Assembly (NCBI GenBank): GCA_022539475.1
Contig: VCMS01000165.1
Location: 62,001 to 126,000, forward strand
Length of the DNA: 64,000 nucleotides
Source: Gracilaria domingensis
Lineage: Eukaryota > Rhodophyta > Florideophyceae > Gracilariales > Gracilariaceae
Direction: 5' to 3'
This document shows, piece by piece, positions 53,100-64,000 of this stretch. Every line of letters begins with the position of its first letter. Position 1 is the stretch's first letter. The notes below the pieces were generated by a model. The model saw only the letters and a list, made by a program, of their open reading frames with translations. It did not search any database and had not been told where the DNA came from. The translations under genes were made by a program, and so were the position numbers.

Positions 53100-53770
53100 A
53101 GATGTTACAGAGCTAATGAAGCACTTTATACTGCGTGGCAAACAATACCCCTATGAACCCTGCTAAGTCCGTCATGGTCCCGTTTACGATGACTAAGTGG
53201 CAAGAGAGCTCCGACGACTACTCTCTAAACGTGTCTGGCCACGAAGTCCAGCCCTCCGACTGCGCAAAGTTTCTTGGCGTTGTCTTAGACTCACGGTTAA
53301 ACTTTGTAACGCATTTCAAGAATGTGGCTGCAAAGTACAACAGGCACAACCAGAACTTGAGGTTTCTGTCGGGAAAGAGCTAGGGTTGTGACTGGAAGGC
53401 AATTGATACCGTCAGAAGAGGATTTGCCGAACCAATTGCTGCTTATGCAGCCAGCGTTGCAGTGTTGAATGGGAACAAGAGCGGAGTGTTGACGCTGGAG
53501 AGAGTGCGCAACGAGGCGATCCGTGTTCAGACTGGTTGCCTCTCGTTAGCTCCAGTCTCCAATCTAAGAAAGTTGGTGAACCTCCAGCCGCTGACAGCGA
53601 TTGCGGAGAGAATAGAAGCCTTCGGGCACATGCGATCCGCCTTCACGTGGTGTGCCTGTCTTCCCTCAACTTTGGGGAACCGAAACGGATCTGCGGTCGA
53701 GTCTCCAACGGAGGCCAACACTTTTCGAGCTAACGAAGATGAAAACATCAAAAAACAACTATGCCCAAGG
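53100..53770 (+). mobile_element. 5'-truncated LINE, 3' part of reverse transcriptase
   Basis: MVPFTMTKWQESSDDYSLNV, CAKFLGVVLDSRLNFVTHFK and VAAKYNRHNQNLRFLSG match IVPFTYAQWKKDRHKYSLKV, ARFLVVQLDIRLMFQFHLHK and LAAKYQTRCKILRRLTG of the LINE just downstream. RVRNEAIRVQTGCLSLAPVS then matches RARNKATRTQTGCTKSSPVQ. So this is a second, diverged copy of the same LINE family, with its 5' three quarters and its 3' RNase H part missing; frame changes occur near 53,383-53,462. It stops exactly where the next LINE starts. Confidence 0.82.
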
Positions 53771-53774
53771 AGAA

Positions 53775-54457
53775 ATGCGAATACTTCAGCTCAACAGCCG
53801 GAGTGTTCTGGCGACGGGGAAGCGAGCCGAGATTGCCCGCCTAGCACATGAATAGAACGCAAACATATTATGTCTACAAGAGACAAACCTTAGGAAAGAA
53901 GATCGAAGTCCAAAGATTCAGGGATTCTCGTTCGTTGGCAGGTGTGACAGGGATGATGGCTACGGGGATCGCCGAGGTCGAGGCGGCGGGGTGGCAACGT
54001 ATCAAAGGACCGATCTTGCTCTTGATGTCCTCACAGAGCAGCACATATGCAATGAAATTGAGAGCGTTACCGTACTGGTTAGGACACCGAGAGGCCCGCA
54101 GTCGATTGCGAACGTATACGTCCCCCCGCAGCTGAAACACGTACTTCGTGGTTCACATCTCTGGATAATCAAGACATGCTCGTAGCAGATGTCAACGTGT
54201 GTGGTTCTTGGTATCCAAACAGAACAGAGGCAGCCGGCATTGAGCTGTAAGAGTACTTGGAGGCTGCAGAGCGCGTCGTTCTCAATGTAGATGGAACACC
54301 GACACACGCAGATCCTGCACGGGGAACGAAGAGCGCTATCAATGTGTCGGCTCTCCCAGAGAAGTGGTTGCCGCTCAGCAAATGGAGAACTGCAGAAGCA
54401 CCGTTTTCAGACCATAATCCCTGTATGAATACGATAGACATTGGCAAGAAGTCGTAG
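53775..54457 (+). pseudogene. LINE APE-type endonuclease domain
   Basis: Start MRILQLNSRSVLATGKRAEI at 53775, then (after one TAG) NANILCLQETNL, where the Glu is the metal-binding residue of APE nucleases, and GGGVATYQRTDLALDVL. Later LADVNVC...NR holds the D-x-N block, RVVLNVDGTPTHADPARGT the T-H pair, and FSDHNPC the terminal SDH. The endonuclease nicks target DNA to prime reverse transcription. Frame changes lie near 54,180 and 54,250. Confidence 0.82.
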
Positions 54458-56125
54458 GTGCAGAAGAAGAGAAAATGCTGTAGTATTAAGAATGCCGATT
54501 GGGACAAATTTGCGACGGAAGTAGATAATTCGTTGAATATGATAGATGATAGAGCGTTAGACACTCTGGGTAGTCATTATCGTGTTTTTCACTCGGCCGT
54601 CTTGCAAGCTGCTAAGAAGTCGATCCCTTATGGTAGAAAGAAGCGAGAAGCGCCATGGTGGAACCCACAAGCGGCAGAGGTCGTTATGTTGAGATCTGAC
54701 ATGTGGAAAGTTTATTGAGAACACCGAACCCAGGAAAACAAGGTAAGTTTACAACAGGCTCGTGTTTATGCGAGGGTCGTAATAGATCAACTCAAAAGAG
54801 AGACATGGAGAACTATGGTAAGTAGCTTGAAGCCTAACGACGAAGATGCGAAACTGTGGAGAATTACAAAGGCTATTGAGACGGGCAACACGGACCCTGC
54901 CACATTGTGTGCCCCAGGCGGAGAGCATTGGTTTGATAAGAAGAGAGCGAGATGGTTTGTCAAGTCTGAGATTAGAAAGGTTCGAACTCATGAAAAGTAC
55001 CGTGAAGTAAGAAATGCATACCGGAAGGCCTTGGACAACTATGAACGCAAATCCCGCGGACTACAGGTCACCATACAGCACCCATTCAGCATGAATCACC
55101 TAGACCTAGAGTTGAAGGATATGAGCCCCAAGAAAACCGGTGGCCCTGACGATGTTCAGATAGCCTTCCTACAGCACTTTCCTCGAAGCGCAACGGAGCT
55201 GCTGCTTGCCTTCATTAATAGGAGCTTCAAAGAAGCCAAGACCCCGGCGCAGTGGCGGCTGTTGTGACTTATACCCATTCCTAAACCAGGAGTGAAAGGT
55301 AGGTTCAGGCCCATTTCGTTAACGTCGGTTGTGGCAAGACTCGCTGAAAGGATGATAAACAGGATATTCATGCAATGGCTAGAACCACAGTTACCACCTT
55401 GCCAGGCTGGCTTCAGAATGAACTGGCATTCCGAGGAGCATGTAGCAGCGCTTTGTGAGCAGGTAACTCAGGGATGGCATAACCGAAATTAAACTCTTGC
55501 TGTCTTTGATTTCTCGAAAGCCGATGATTGTGTCCAACACCACCGGCTGATGCTCAAGCTGTACAGCATGGGATGCCCGGTTCAGCTATGGAGATGGATT
55601 CGAGCTTTTGTAATGGACAGAAGATGGACCTGTAGGTGGAATACTGCAGATACTGCACCCTTCGTCGTTCCTCAGGGACTGCCACAGGGTGCTACATTGT
55701 CTCCTGGTTTGTGGATTGCATATGTGGCAGATTTGCCAGAGAAAGTAACAGCAGGAGAATCTGATCTCTCGGTTAGTCTCTTTGCTGACGATTTGGCTTT
55801 GTGGAACACTCACCGCAAATTGGAGCGCTGCAAAATGAATCTCCAGCATGCTATCGAGCGTTTAGGGGATTACTGTGCAGAGAACAACATAGTGTTGAAC
55901 CCGAAGAAGACGTCTATCGTACCGTTTACATATGCGCAATGGAAGAAGGACAGACATAAGTATTCGCTCAAAGTCGCAGGGTCATGGATAGATTTGGAAG
56001 AGAGTGCTAGGTTTCTTGTCGTCCAGCTAGATATCAGACTCATGTTCCAATTCCACCTGCACAAGTTAGCAGCGAAGTACCAAACAAGATGCAAAATACT
56101 AAGGCGCCTCACAGGGACGTCGTGA
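54458..56125 (+). pseudogene. LINE reverse transcriptase domain
   Basis: In order: a linker (54458-54718), the segment with GGPDDVQIAFLQHFP (55138-55185), PIPKPGVKGRFRPISLTSVV (box 2, near 55280), LAVFDFSKADDCVQHHRLML (box A), VPQGLPQGATLSPGLW (box B) and SLFADDLALW (catalytic FADD, near 55785), then ENNIVLNPKKTSIVPF. In-frame stops lie near 55,267 and 55,492, and a frame change near 54,720-54,815. The order fits LINE reverse transcriptases. Confidence 0.88.
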
Positions 56126-57640
56126 GGAGCCGATTGGCGCACAATGAACACGTTTAAGATTGGTTTTCTCGAACCAATAGCCCATTATGCTTCCAGTGTC
56201 GTTATTCCGAACGCATTGACTGGTGCCGTTGAAGTACTGGAAAGAGCACGAAACAAGGCAACACGAACTCAGACCGGATGCACGAAGTCCTCTCCAGTAC
56301 AGTTGCTACGTGGCCTCGTCCATCAGCCCAGTTTGTACCCCGTGGCGGTGGCACAAGCGGCGACGTTATATGAGAAGGCGATGAGGTCCAAAGAACTGTG
56401 CACGCCATTATCCTTTGCTTTAAAGCTGGAATCCTTGACGCGTATTAGAAAGTCGAGGTCAACGTTTAAGCAATGTGCAGAAGAACGACTGGCGGCGTTT
56501 GGATTTCTTCAGCTGCCGAGGGCCCCGTTACCGAAAGAGACTGGTCTACACCAAACAGGAGCATTATCCTTTCACTATAGTGATTGCTCGGAGGATGATC
56601 CTATTCAAAAGCAGCACTATGAAGCTACAAAAGCCTTACGGGCTTTGCCGAATGCAGATTGCGAGATATGGACAGACGGATAGGTTGGCAAACCGCAGTG
56701 GCTTTCGCGCGCTAAACTTCTCAGAGCTGCTGTAGAGTGGAATGAAGGCTGGTACGCAGGCATAATACAACAAGAAGATCAGTTCGATCAAAGCAGCGCA
56801 CCGGTACGACAGTTTGACACAGCGTGGCCATTTGCCAGCCATCGTCATTGCTTATGATGATAATATTACGCTTGATTACGATATCATTCATAATAGGGGT
56901 GCCATGGTAGACAAAGAGGGTGATGTACTGAAAAAGAAGGTTCTTTCTGTTCACGAAGTTGGTGCTGGCTCATACGCCATATGGTGGAATCGAGAAGAAC
57001 AGCCACATGTCGGAAAGGCACCTGCAGGAGTCGGAGTTTGTTCATTTTTTTCCGAGGTTATAGCGCTGCAGAAGGCATTGGAGATACTATTACGCAAAGT
57101 GCGCAGCGGATGGAGAGGAATTGTTACAGCAATAACAGATTCACGAAGTGTTATAGACTCCCTGCAAGGGCATCTGCGCCGACAGCCCCACTCAGTGCAA
57201 GTGCTAGCTCTTATGCTTTGTGAAATTGCGTCAACGTGTCGCGTTCATTTCTTGTGGATTCCAGGCCATTGCGGAATACGCCGTAACGAGTTCGTGGATG
57301 CTTTGGCAAAAGAAGCGCTGGAACTTACCTTGGAGACGCAGATTGTGGTACCAATTGACTTTACTGACGTGAAACGGAGAGTGAAACAGAAGCCTCACAG
57401 CCTCTCTTATCTGCTGTACCGAAGGCTTTACAGCACGAAGTGGGTTGAGGGAGGCAGAGGTTGCTCTGGCTCAACTATATGTTGGACACACTCCAACTTT
57501 ACATCCTCTGGGATCGTATTTGCAAGAGAAGCGAATGACATGTTCTTGTAGACCTGGGGTTCTCAATAGCGTTGAGCACTACGTTTTGAGATGCCCAAAC
57601 CGGACCTATTCTCGCCGCTTGTGCTTGCCTCCCCTTTGAA
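56126..57640 (+). pseudogene. LINE RNase H and zinc-knuckle end
   Basis: After the thumb-like FLEPIAHYASSVVIPNAL and ERARNKATRTQTGC, the RNase H begins with CEIWTDG near 56,680 (first Asp). It resumes about 240 bases later at VGAGSYAIWW, with FFSEVIALQKAL (Glu), ITDSRSVIDSL (Asp) and WIPGHCGIRRNEFVDALAKE (His/Asp). The stretch between looks like an insertion or local rearrangement. The end CSCRPGVLNSVEHYVLRCP near 57,545-57,600 is the usual LINE knuckle C-x-C...H...C. Confidence 0.8.
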
Positions 57641-57956
57641 AACGTAGAGGTTTAGTAGTTACCGATTTGATTAGAAAGTGGCCGGAAAATGTGTTGGTCT
57701 TTTTAGTGAGAGAGCGTTTTTTCGACAAAGATGCTCCGCAATAAGTTGCAATTAGACTCTTGTCGGCTAACGTCGGTACCTATTTCGCCGCTGGCGTGTC
57801 TCGCCTTTCGCTGGCTATGGGCTCTGGACTTGAGACGGTAGTGCAATAGTATTCAGAACATTCTTGTGTGTTTAAAGGGGTGAATGTGTCCTCTTCACAG
57901 CTTATTGTGTTAGAAGTTTTCGTTGATAAGCTAGCTTGTCAGCCAATCATGTTAAG
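57641..57956. other. Gap after the LINE
   Basis: Likely holds the LINE 3' UTR and the downstream flank of the minus-strand gene. Nothing coding recognised. Confidence 0.35.
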
Positions 57957-60945
57957 TTACAGGGTATCACCTTCATCAAAGAGACTATCGAGAGCAACGT
58001 CCTCTAACTCGAGCTCATCCAAGTCGCCTCTTTCTAGTCTGGCTCTTCGTTTTGTGTTAATGGCCTCTAGTTTTTCGGGAAGCACGTTGACCTTTGTCTC
58101 TCTTCTAGTTACGGTCCCTTCATGATCTGCAATTCGATTCACAAGATCGCGCAAGAGCTGTTTGTGCTTTTTTGGTTTGCTCACTTGATCGGTTGTCGCT
58201 ATCTCCGGAATACAGTCACTAACTCATCCCTGCAGGACTCCATTTTCCCCGAGAGTGGAGTATAGTTTGGGTCCGCTTTCAGCTGGCCATTTCCTAGTAA
58301 TCGAAAGCATAGCCCCAACAGGTGCGTCTATAGATGTGTTTGCCTCACCCACGGTAAGAACAGCCGCTCCGAACGAAATTTCCAAGAGTGGTCCGAAAAA
58401 CTGGAAGCTAGAGCGTGGAGGAACTTCGGCATCGAGAGAAACAGTGCTGAAAGAATAACGGAAAGAGCTCTTGTCATTTGCGTCATGTCCAGGACTGCGG
58501 GCCGTGATCCACAAAGCCGAAAGTGCGTCCCCAATGACAGGAACTTGGAACTGCGGAGGAAAGTATTCCTCGACCTGAGCTCCAGAGGAATCTTTCCGAT
58601 CACGAGCCGATGGATATATTCCCGTAATCAAATTCACTGCAGCTCTACGCAGCCACGATCTTCCAAAATCTGGAGATGTGTCCAGAGCGGAGGAGTCGCT
58701 AGACGTTTATGCTCTCTTGATCGAGGCGTCAATGAGCTCTCTGGCGCGGAGGAGAAGCTTCGGAACATTAGACTTGGCAACTTGTTCCAAGAAAGATGGG
58801 TCTGTAGAAACAACGGAAAATGAAAACAGTGGACATAGGACACGAGATATAAGCCCCAGTAGATGAAATGTTTCCATGCACTGAAAATCTGTAGGCAAGG
58901 CTCCGATAATCACTGACAAGTGCTTCGGAGATTTTGTCACACCCGACAAAACACACGCACGAACGATTTCGTACCCGCTAGTTCTCAAGGAGTTAAGCGT
59001 TTCACGGATCCAAGCAAACTGGGAATCAGGCTGATCGATCCCGTAGCTGCACAGAATCCCATAGCATCGTTGTTCTTGAACTGTGGGTCCTTCTCTGAAA
59101 GCCGCTTGCCTTTCTTCGTATGAATCGTGTTCGTCTGCAACCCTCTTTAACACATCTGGGTTGTCCAAGTTGACAACGTGAACCAAATATTTGCATGTCG
59201 GCAACAAAACGTTACGGCGAAGTTTATCAGTGTTGTCACGGCGAAATCTGGCCGGATTAAAGAAGCCATGCAGAGTGGAAAGCATCATGCTGATATCCTC
59301 AACGGCCTTTGGGGCAATAGCATGCGACAGTATACCAGTAATGAGACCTGCTTTGGAGCGCTTGACTATAGGGCGAGATATTTGGTGCTTGCTGCTCCGA
59401 CAGTACACAAAATGCGCACAGAATCGGTGATACATCCTCTTCAGGTCCCTTCACGAGAAACTCCAAAAACGTTTTAGGAGATTGATGTACAGAAAGAGCC
59501 ATAGCAGAAGAAAGCTTGTTAACCAACGGCATTAACATACGCTCAATTTTATGTTCAGCCTCCTTTACATCCGGTATAGACATGACATACGATACGCTTG
59601 CCTCCATAAGCTGCAGCTTGTCCTGCTCATGAAACTTAGGGTTCAATAAAGTGCTCACCGCATAGTCGCATAACATATTCGCGAATCGACCAACATGAGC
59701 GTCCTTGGAACGACACAACCGTTGACAAACTACACGCAACGAAAGACACGCCCTGGACCGAATTGAGCTGGGCGTACTGTTGTTGTCAATTAAACTTCCA
59801 AGTGTTTCAATGCAGGTATCGAGTTTTGATGGGTCTGTTGAGTACAGCAAAAACAATACTCGCAGCACGTGGATCTTAGGTACGACCATATCCACTTCGT
59901 TCCAAGCGATGATGACTTCAAATGCTTGCCTTTGAAGGGCGGTTATTTGGGTCTTAACATCCGCCGAGACTTTGTCCGAAGCGATGTGACACATGGAATC
60001 GAGCGCAGGGCATATTGTATCTATACAATATCGCCAAGCTCTTTTGTCTCTGACAAAGTCCCCAAAATTCCAACTTTGACTGGTGGAATCAGGGCACACG
60101 ATCCCAACTTCGCGCGGCCCAGCAGTGCTGATATATCTTGCACATGGCGTGGGCTGCGAAATCAAACGTATCAACCGAGAGAGTACCAACAGTGCACTCA
60201 CCTCTGGCAGAATTTGAGCAACGGCCCGAAGTGCGCCATACATCAGTCCATTGAGCTTCCTGCGGGCCACTCTGAACGATATATCATCTCCACCGTAATC
60301 AACCTCTTTATACAGCTCCACGTCAGGGTAAAATGAAAACTTCAACACGCCGGCAGTGGCTGCATACAGGAAGGTGACAAGGAACGAAGCAAGTACACAG
60401 CGGAGCTGCTTTTTAGAGATATGACCAGTCATCGAGGTAAAGAAGTTGTAGACTGTTTCTATTAACACATAGGAAGGGCACGACAATTCGGCTGCCATTA
60501 AATCGACAAACGCTGCGCTAAGTTCGCGATCATTGTTCGATAGTTCTTTCAGATGACAATTGCAGCCTAGAAAAGAACGCGCAAAATGAGTGGTGCCAAG
60601 TTTCGGGAGTACCTCGAAAAACTTCATTGTGAGCTCGTGAGCGTCCTCATCTACCCAGTTTAACGCTTGAGATTTGAACCATGCCTCTTTTAGCGGTGGA
60701 AACGCGTCAGTAGACGGCACAAGACTGCGCGAGAGTGGAGCAAGTAGCAGAGGAGTTTGTACGACAACATTGAGAAGCCCAAAAAAGATCTCTCGAAACG
60801 CTGTGTTTGGATTGACACCATCTTCTGCAGCAACTGTTGACGGAAAGGTTCTTCTGACAAAATCAAAAAGGGCGTTTAAAACTTCGTTTCTGACCTCATC
60901 GCATGAGTTCGAAACCAGCATGAAGCACGCATGATGAACACGCAT
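57957..60945 (-). pseudogene. Large helical (HEAT-like) host protein, possibly an exportin, with three breaks
   Basis: About 990 codons on the minus strand read as a Leu/Ala-rich helical-repeat protein: VLNALFDFVRRTFPSTVAAE, VLPKLGTTHFARSFLGCNCH, VFFLLYSTDP-type helices, LLPTCKYLVHVVNLDNPDVL, and an acidic C-terminus LERGDLDELELEDVALDSLF. Length and layout recall importin-beta/exportin family members (perhaps exportin-5-like), but I see no diagnostic motif, so this is tentative. The match runs through one frameshift near 59,300-59,435 and then stays in one frame past a TAA (58,707-58,709) and a TGA (58,224-58,226). No splice sites that would remove these are evident. The gene start is unclear: the ORF opens at 60,945 and an upstream exon is possible. 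No sign of transposon origin. Confidence 0.45.
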
Positions 60946-61202
60946 TGAGAACAGAACGTTGGGTGAGGCTCAAGGCAGAAGAAATCGAATGCATTGCACG
61001 AAGGAAAGAAGAGCATTTGAATTGGCAGGTGAAAGTTGTCGTGAACCTTCCGTGGCGCTGTCGGTAAGGGCGGTTTGCGGCGCTTGTCGTGAATACATGC
61101 CGAAGGCTTCTGTCTTAGAAGCAAAATGACTGGAACGCACAAAACTGGCAACCGACGCGCTGCACGCATTGGGTGACCGTTTTTAGAGCGAGCACATCGA
61201 AA
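60946..61202. other. Upstream flank of the helical-protein gene
   Basis: No second coding exon could be fixed. A minus frame 60876-61235 has no known motif. Confidence 0.35.
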
Positions 61203-61260
61203 GCACGGTTTGCGCCAGCGCTGATCACAAGGCACGGTTTGCGTTAGCGCTGGTCACAAG
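61203..61260. repeat. Two tandem 29-bp units
   Basis: The unit starting GCACGGTTTGCG at 61203-61231 is repeated at 61232-61260 with three differences. Directly adjacent copies of equal length. Confidence 0.9.
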
Positions 61261-62023
61261 GCAACACACCACGAGAAAGATGTTAAAGCTGTTACAACAC
61301 ACAGCATATTCTTTCTGGGCGCTGCTCGTGATTGCACGGTGAAACCTGGTGCAACTTGCACCAGCGACGAAAAATAAAAAGGGCGATTGCGCGCCGGCTC
61401 TACAATCTACACGTACAGAATCATAGATTCCGTTTTCATTCTACGACGGCGTACACTTCTGAAGATTGACCTTCCAATTGCATATACATAAGAAATGAAG
61501 TGCGCTTTTACCCCCTAACACATGTTTCTGAACGACACGATCTATGTATTTCAATTACAGGACATTGAGCTAAATCTGTTGGCAGAAACACTACAATGTG
61601 TCTCATTGCTTAAAATAGTTTGCGGAAAAACTGGCAGAGGAGAGAGGGAGTCTCCACCGGCACGGAGCAAAACAGCAAAACAGCAAACGTTCTTACGCGC
61701 TGACAAACACGTGTACCCTTGTAGTTCTTTTTTTTGCGCAGAAGACGTTTGCTTCGTGTTTCCGGAGCAAATCTCGTTGATTTGCTTCGGATTTGTTGAC
61801 CTGTTCAAATCGGTGCAGCAAAACAGTAAACGCCATTGAATTTTGAGTAAATTTTTTGAGGTGCTCTCGACCAATCATTTCAACAAAAAAAGCTGACGGA
61901 TACTACAGAACCTGAGGGGTTTACGCCAACGACCGTTGTACAAGTGTGTTTTGTGTTGTCAGAGCTTTTGGTTATTTGCTCCACATTCTTGTACCGGTGG
62001 AGATGCTCTTAGCCCCTGAACGC
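61261..62023. other. Intergenic stretch, nothing recognised
   Basis: Includes a small palindrome CTGGTGCAA/TTGCACCAG near 61,347 and the motif GGTGGAGATGCTCT at about 61,997-62,010, also seen (reversed) at 47,536. No gene. Confidence 0.4.
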
Positions 62024-62136
62024 TATGGGGCACCGGCCCGTTTCCCATATAAAAAGGTGGGTTTTTTGGCACGCGGTTCCCCATATTTTGTATGAGGCAC
62101 CGTCGGTACCCCATAATCATGTTTGGGTGCCCCATA
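62024..62136. repeat. Small inverted-repeat unit (TATGGGGCACC)
   Basis: TATGGGGCACC at 62024-62034 faces GGTGCCCCATA at 62126-62136. CCCCATA also occurs inside at about 62,080-62,090 and 62,109-62,115. It has a TATA-like CATATAAAAAGG near 62,046. Possibly the core of a MITE; borders uncertain. Confidence 0.6.
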
Positions 62137-62239
62137 AACCTCGTTCAAGAACGCGCCAGTTCTCTTTGAGCCTGACAGAAAGCGCGCGCTTTAACGGCGG
62201 GCTATGATTTGAATCAGTCCGTGAGCACTTAACAGGTAA

Positions 62240-64000
62240 TCACAGTATGCAGATTCACAGCGCAGCTTCAGTCTCGAGCCTCGAAGCATTGGATGGATTT
62301 CTCAACACATAGGCACGTTGCCCAATACTGCAGATGACATTGAAACGTCTTCCTTGTGCTCGGACAGCGAATTGCTTTATGCTAACGATGTGGACCTTGA
62401 CGAAAATCCCAATGATTCGATTGCAAAGTTTGTCCATAAAAAGCCCTACACCGCTCCTGAAATCTTGACAACACAGGTAGACGAAACCGCAATGAAAGAG
62501 GTGCAACGAATAGCAAGTTTAATCAAAACCCGCATACATCAAGCATTGGACTTAAATAGTGAGTCTTTGACTACCTGTCAACCTTCAACTTTGTTCAATT
62601 TGTTGCTTGTGGGAGAGGTTTTGAAAGAGCTTGTAAGAATTTCAAGCAATGGACTCAAAGAACAGCAGTTACGCCCCTGTACTGAAGAAGAAATGAAGGT
62701 TGCAATAGGAATAGTTGCTGCATGTGCCTTCTACAGAACGTCGTTTGATGACTTGATTAACGTAGACAACAAAGATGTGTATAACTTTGGATCTGTAAAT
62801 GTAGACAGAGTCCGTGAAATAATCACATCAATTGGAGTGAAGAGTCGCGATTCTACTGAGGCGTGCAGAAGTATGCAAGGTTCTTATGATCGGGATATAA
62901 ACTGTGAGGAAGAGGTGTTCGCAGCAACTTGCTGCCAGTTCCTCTACGTCCCTGGCATGTCGTTCTCAGCAGATGATGATGTGACCAGACAGCGTTCTAA
63001 TGAACTTGGTCCGGGTACAGGTCTTCGACAGGTAAATCTTGAAAAAGTTAGAGGCGCACAGCAAACCACCCTCTCCAATCCCCTTACTAATCTGACGCTC
63101 TGCACGCGATACGCAGTACCAAACGAAACCCCAGTAATCACTATTGGGACGCTAATACGCCGCGTTCAGGGACAGTCGGAACCCACCAATTGCATGTTTA
63201 GAAATACAAGCACTCTATACATTGACAGGGGATACGTTTCTGACAAAGTAATAGAGTTTTTGAGAAGTGTTGAAATGCATATTGTGGGCACCCAGAAGCG
63301 TGGTCCTCAAGCTCCATTCACGTATGGAGACAGTAGGGAGTTCAGTTCCACAAGAATAATCCAAGAGTTTGGAATATTGTCGGCATACTGGGCGGAGATG
63401 CAGCATAATGGAGGAAAGAAATCTTATCATCTCGCGTTGCGTGAGGCCAGTACTACCAAAGGAAGAGTTGCACTCCTAGTAACAACTCGCGCGGACCTTG
63501 CAGGAAATAAATGGGTTGCGATGGAGGGAAGTACGAAGGAGCAACGGGAATTGTTCCAAGACATTGCCATTAGTTATAAACAGGGCGAGAACGTCTGTAA
63601 CGCTCCACTTCAAGTGTTCGGAGACCGTTTACAAGAATTGTTTCTCCAGTCTCTCAACATCATTACGGTAGCACAATCCAGTGATGACAAACTTTGGTTC
63701 CTCGCCAGAGGTCTTTACTTCCCATCCACAACAACGCTGTCTTTCCTGGAAGCTGCCGCAAAATACAAACCAGATGAAGTCCTTATCACAGCAGAGTATG
63801 TTTTCCTATGCGACTTGGTTGGAATTCGCGTACGTCCTTCAGACGAAGCGACAACGCCATTGTCGCTGATATCTATGGTGCAAAGTGAGAAAATAAACGT
63901 CACGCAATTGAAAGAAGCCTGCAGAGCCCGCAAGATCGCACGGTTCTCAAACAAAGGAAAGCAGGATTTACGTGAAATGTTGGCTGCATGGAGCGAATCT
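62240..64000 (+). CDS. Putative DDE transposase with SAP-like C-terminus, open at the window edge
   Basis: One uninterrupted frame of 587 codons runs from just after TAA 62237-62239 to the last base. The first in-frame ATG is at 62492-62494. AATCACAG right after the TAA could be a splice acceptor, so an upstream exon is possible. SADDDVTRQRSNELGPGTGL near 62,970, then LYIDRGYVSDKVIEFLRSVE (Asp at 63224-63226) and IVGTQKRGPQAPFTYGD resemble the D-R-G-Y...V-G-T-x-K-R pattern of piggyBac-like DDE transposases. The last 33 codons (VTQLKEACRARKIARFSNKG, then KQDLREMLAAW) have the spacing of a SAP DNA-binding motif. Codon use is even and no break is seen, unlike its neighbours, so it may be intact. 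Family assignment is inference. Confidence 0.6.

Larger units (their letters stand above)
53775..57640 (+). mobile_element. LINE (APE-type, with RNase H), nearly full length
   Basis: A non-LTR retrotransposon with domain order APE endonuclease, reverse transcriptase, RNase H and C-terminal zinc knuckle, as in the I/Tad/Ingi-type clades. The order and wording are complete from a start MRILQLNSRSV to the CCHC end. Inactivating changes include TAGs or TGAs at several points (for example the codon before NANILCLQE near 53,850) and several frame changes between 54.2 and 57.4 kb. Thus dead, but not old enough to lose its order. No poly-A tail or target duplication was fixed. Confidence 0.85.

Overview
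This is nuclear DNA of a eukaryote with a genome crowded by transposons. No operons, bacterial-type signals, rRNA or tRNA genes were seen. The mixture of Ty3/gypsy retroelements (one with a chromodomain), several hAT families, a Plavaka/KDZ-like transposase, an APE-type LINE with RNase H, and compact host genes with few introns would suit a florideophyte red alga such as Chondrus or Gracilaria. That assignment is inference; an oomycete or another protist is not excluded.

Layout, left to right. Positions 1-740 (minus) hold a decayed Notchless (NLE1) ribosome-biogenesis gene. A GC-rich block without a recognisable gene runs to about 4.5 kb and ends in three large palindromes. Next come a Plavaka-like transposase (6.2-7.9 kb, minus), hairpins and a 144-bp duplication (8.2-9.2 kb), and Ty3/gypsy element A (9.6-14.3 kb, minus). 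Scraps of a hAT element and an unrecognised decayed coding region (14.8-18.4 kb) precede a nearly complete hAT (18.9-20.9 kb, plus). Three host-type items follow on or near the minus strand: a TPR protein (21.3-22.2 kb), a broken HRD1-like RING-H2 ubiquitin ligase (22.5-22.9 kb), and opposite them a 55-residue ORF with 12 cysteines (23.1 kb, plus).

Positions 24.1-25.5 kb are an old Ty3/gypsy RT fossil split by a younger insertion. A palindromic MITE lies at 26.0-26.3 kb, an unrecognised protein region at 27.8-29.3 kb (plus), and a hAT relic at 29.2-29.7 kb (minus). From 31.5 to 45.2 kb two Ty3/gypsy elements, C (plus) and D (minus, chromovirus), meet tail to tail near 36.77 kb. A hAT N-terminal relic (45.5-46.0 kb), a 606-bp TIR element (46.9-47.5 kb) and a second large hAT (48.1-50.7 kb, plus) follow.

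The right part has two unrecognised minus-strand reading frames (51.3-52.7 kb) and a 5'-truncated LINE directly followed by a nearly full-length LINE (53.1-57.6 kb, plus). A large helical host protein, possibly an exportin, occupies 57.96-60.95 kb (minus, three breaks). At the right edge a 587-codon open frame (62.24-64.0 kb, plus) runs out of the window and looks like a DDE transposase with a SAP-like C-terminus. Most genes do not act together; the window is best read as a graveyard of transposons with a few decayed or uncertain host genes between them.
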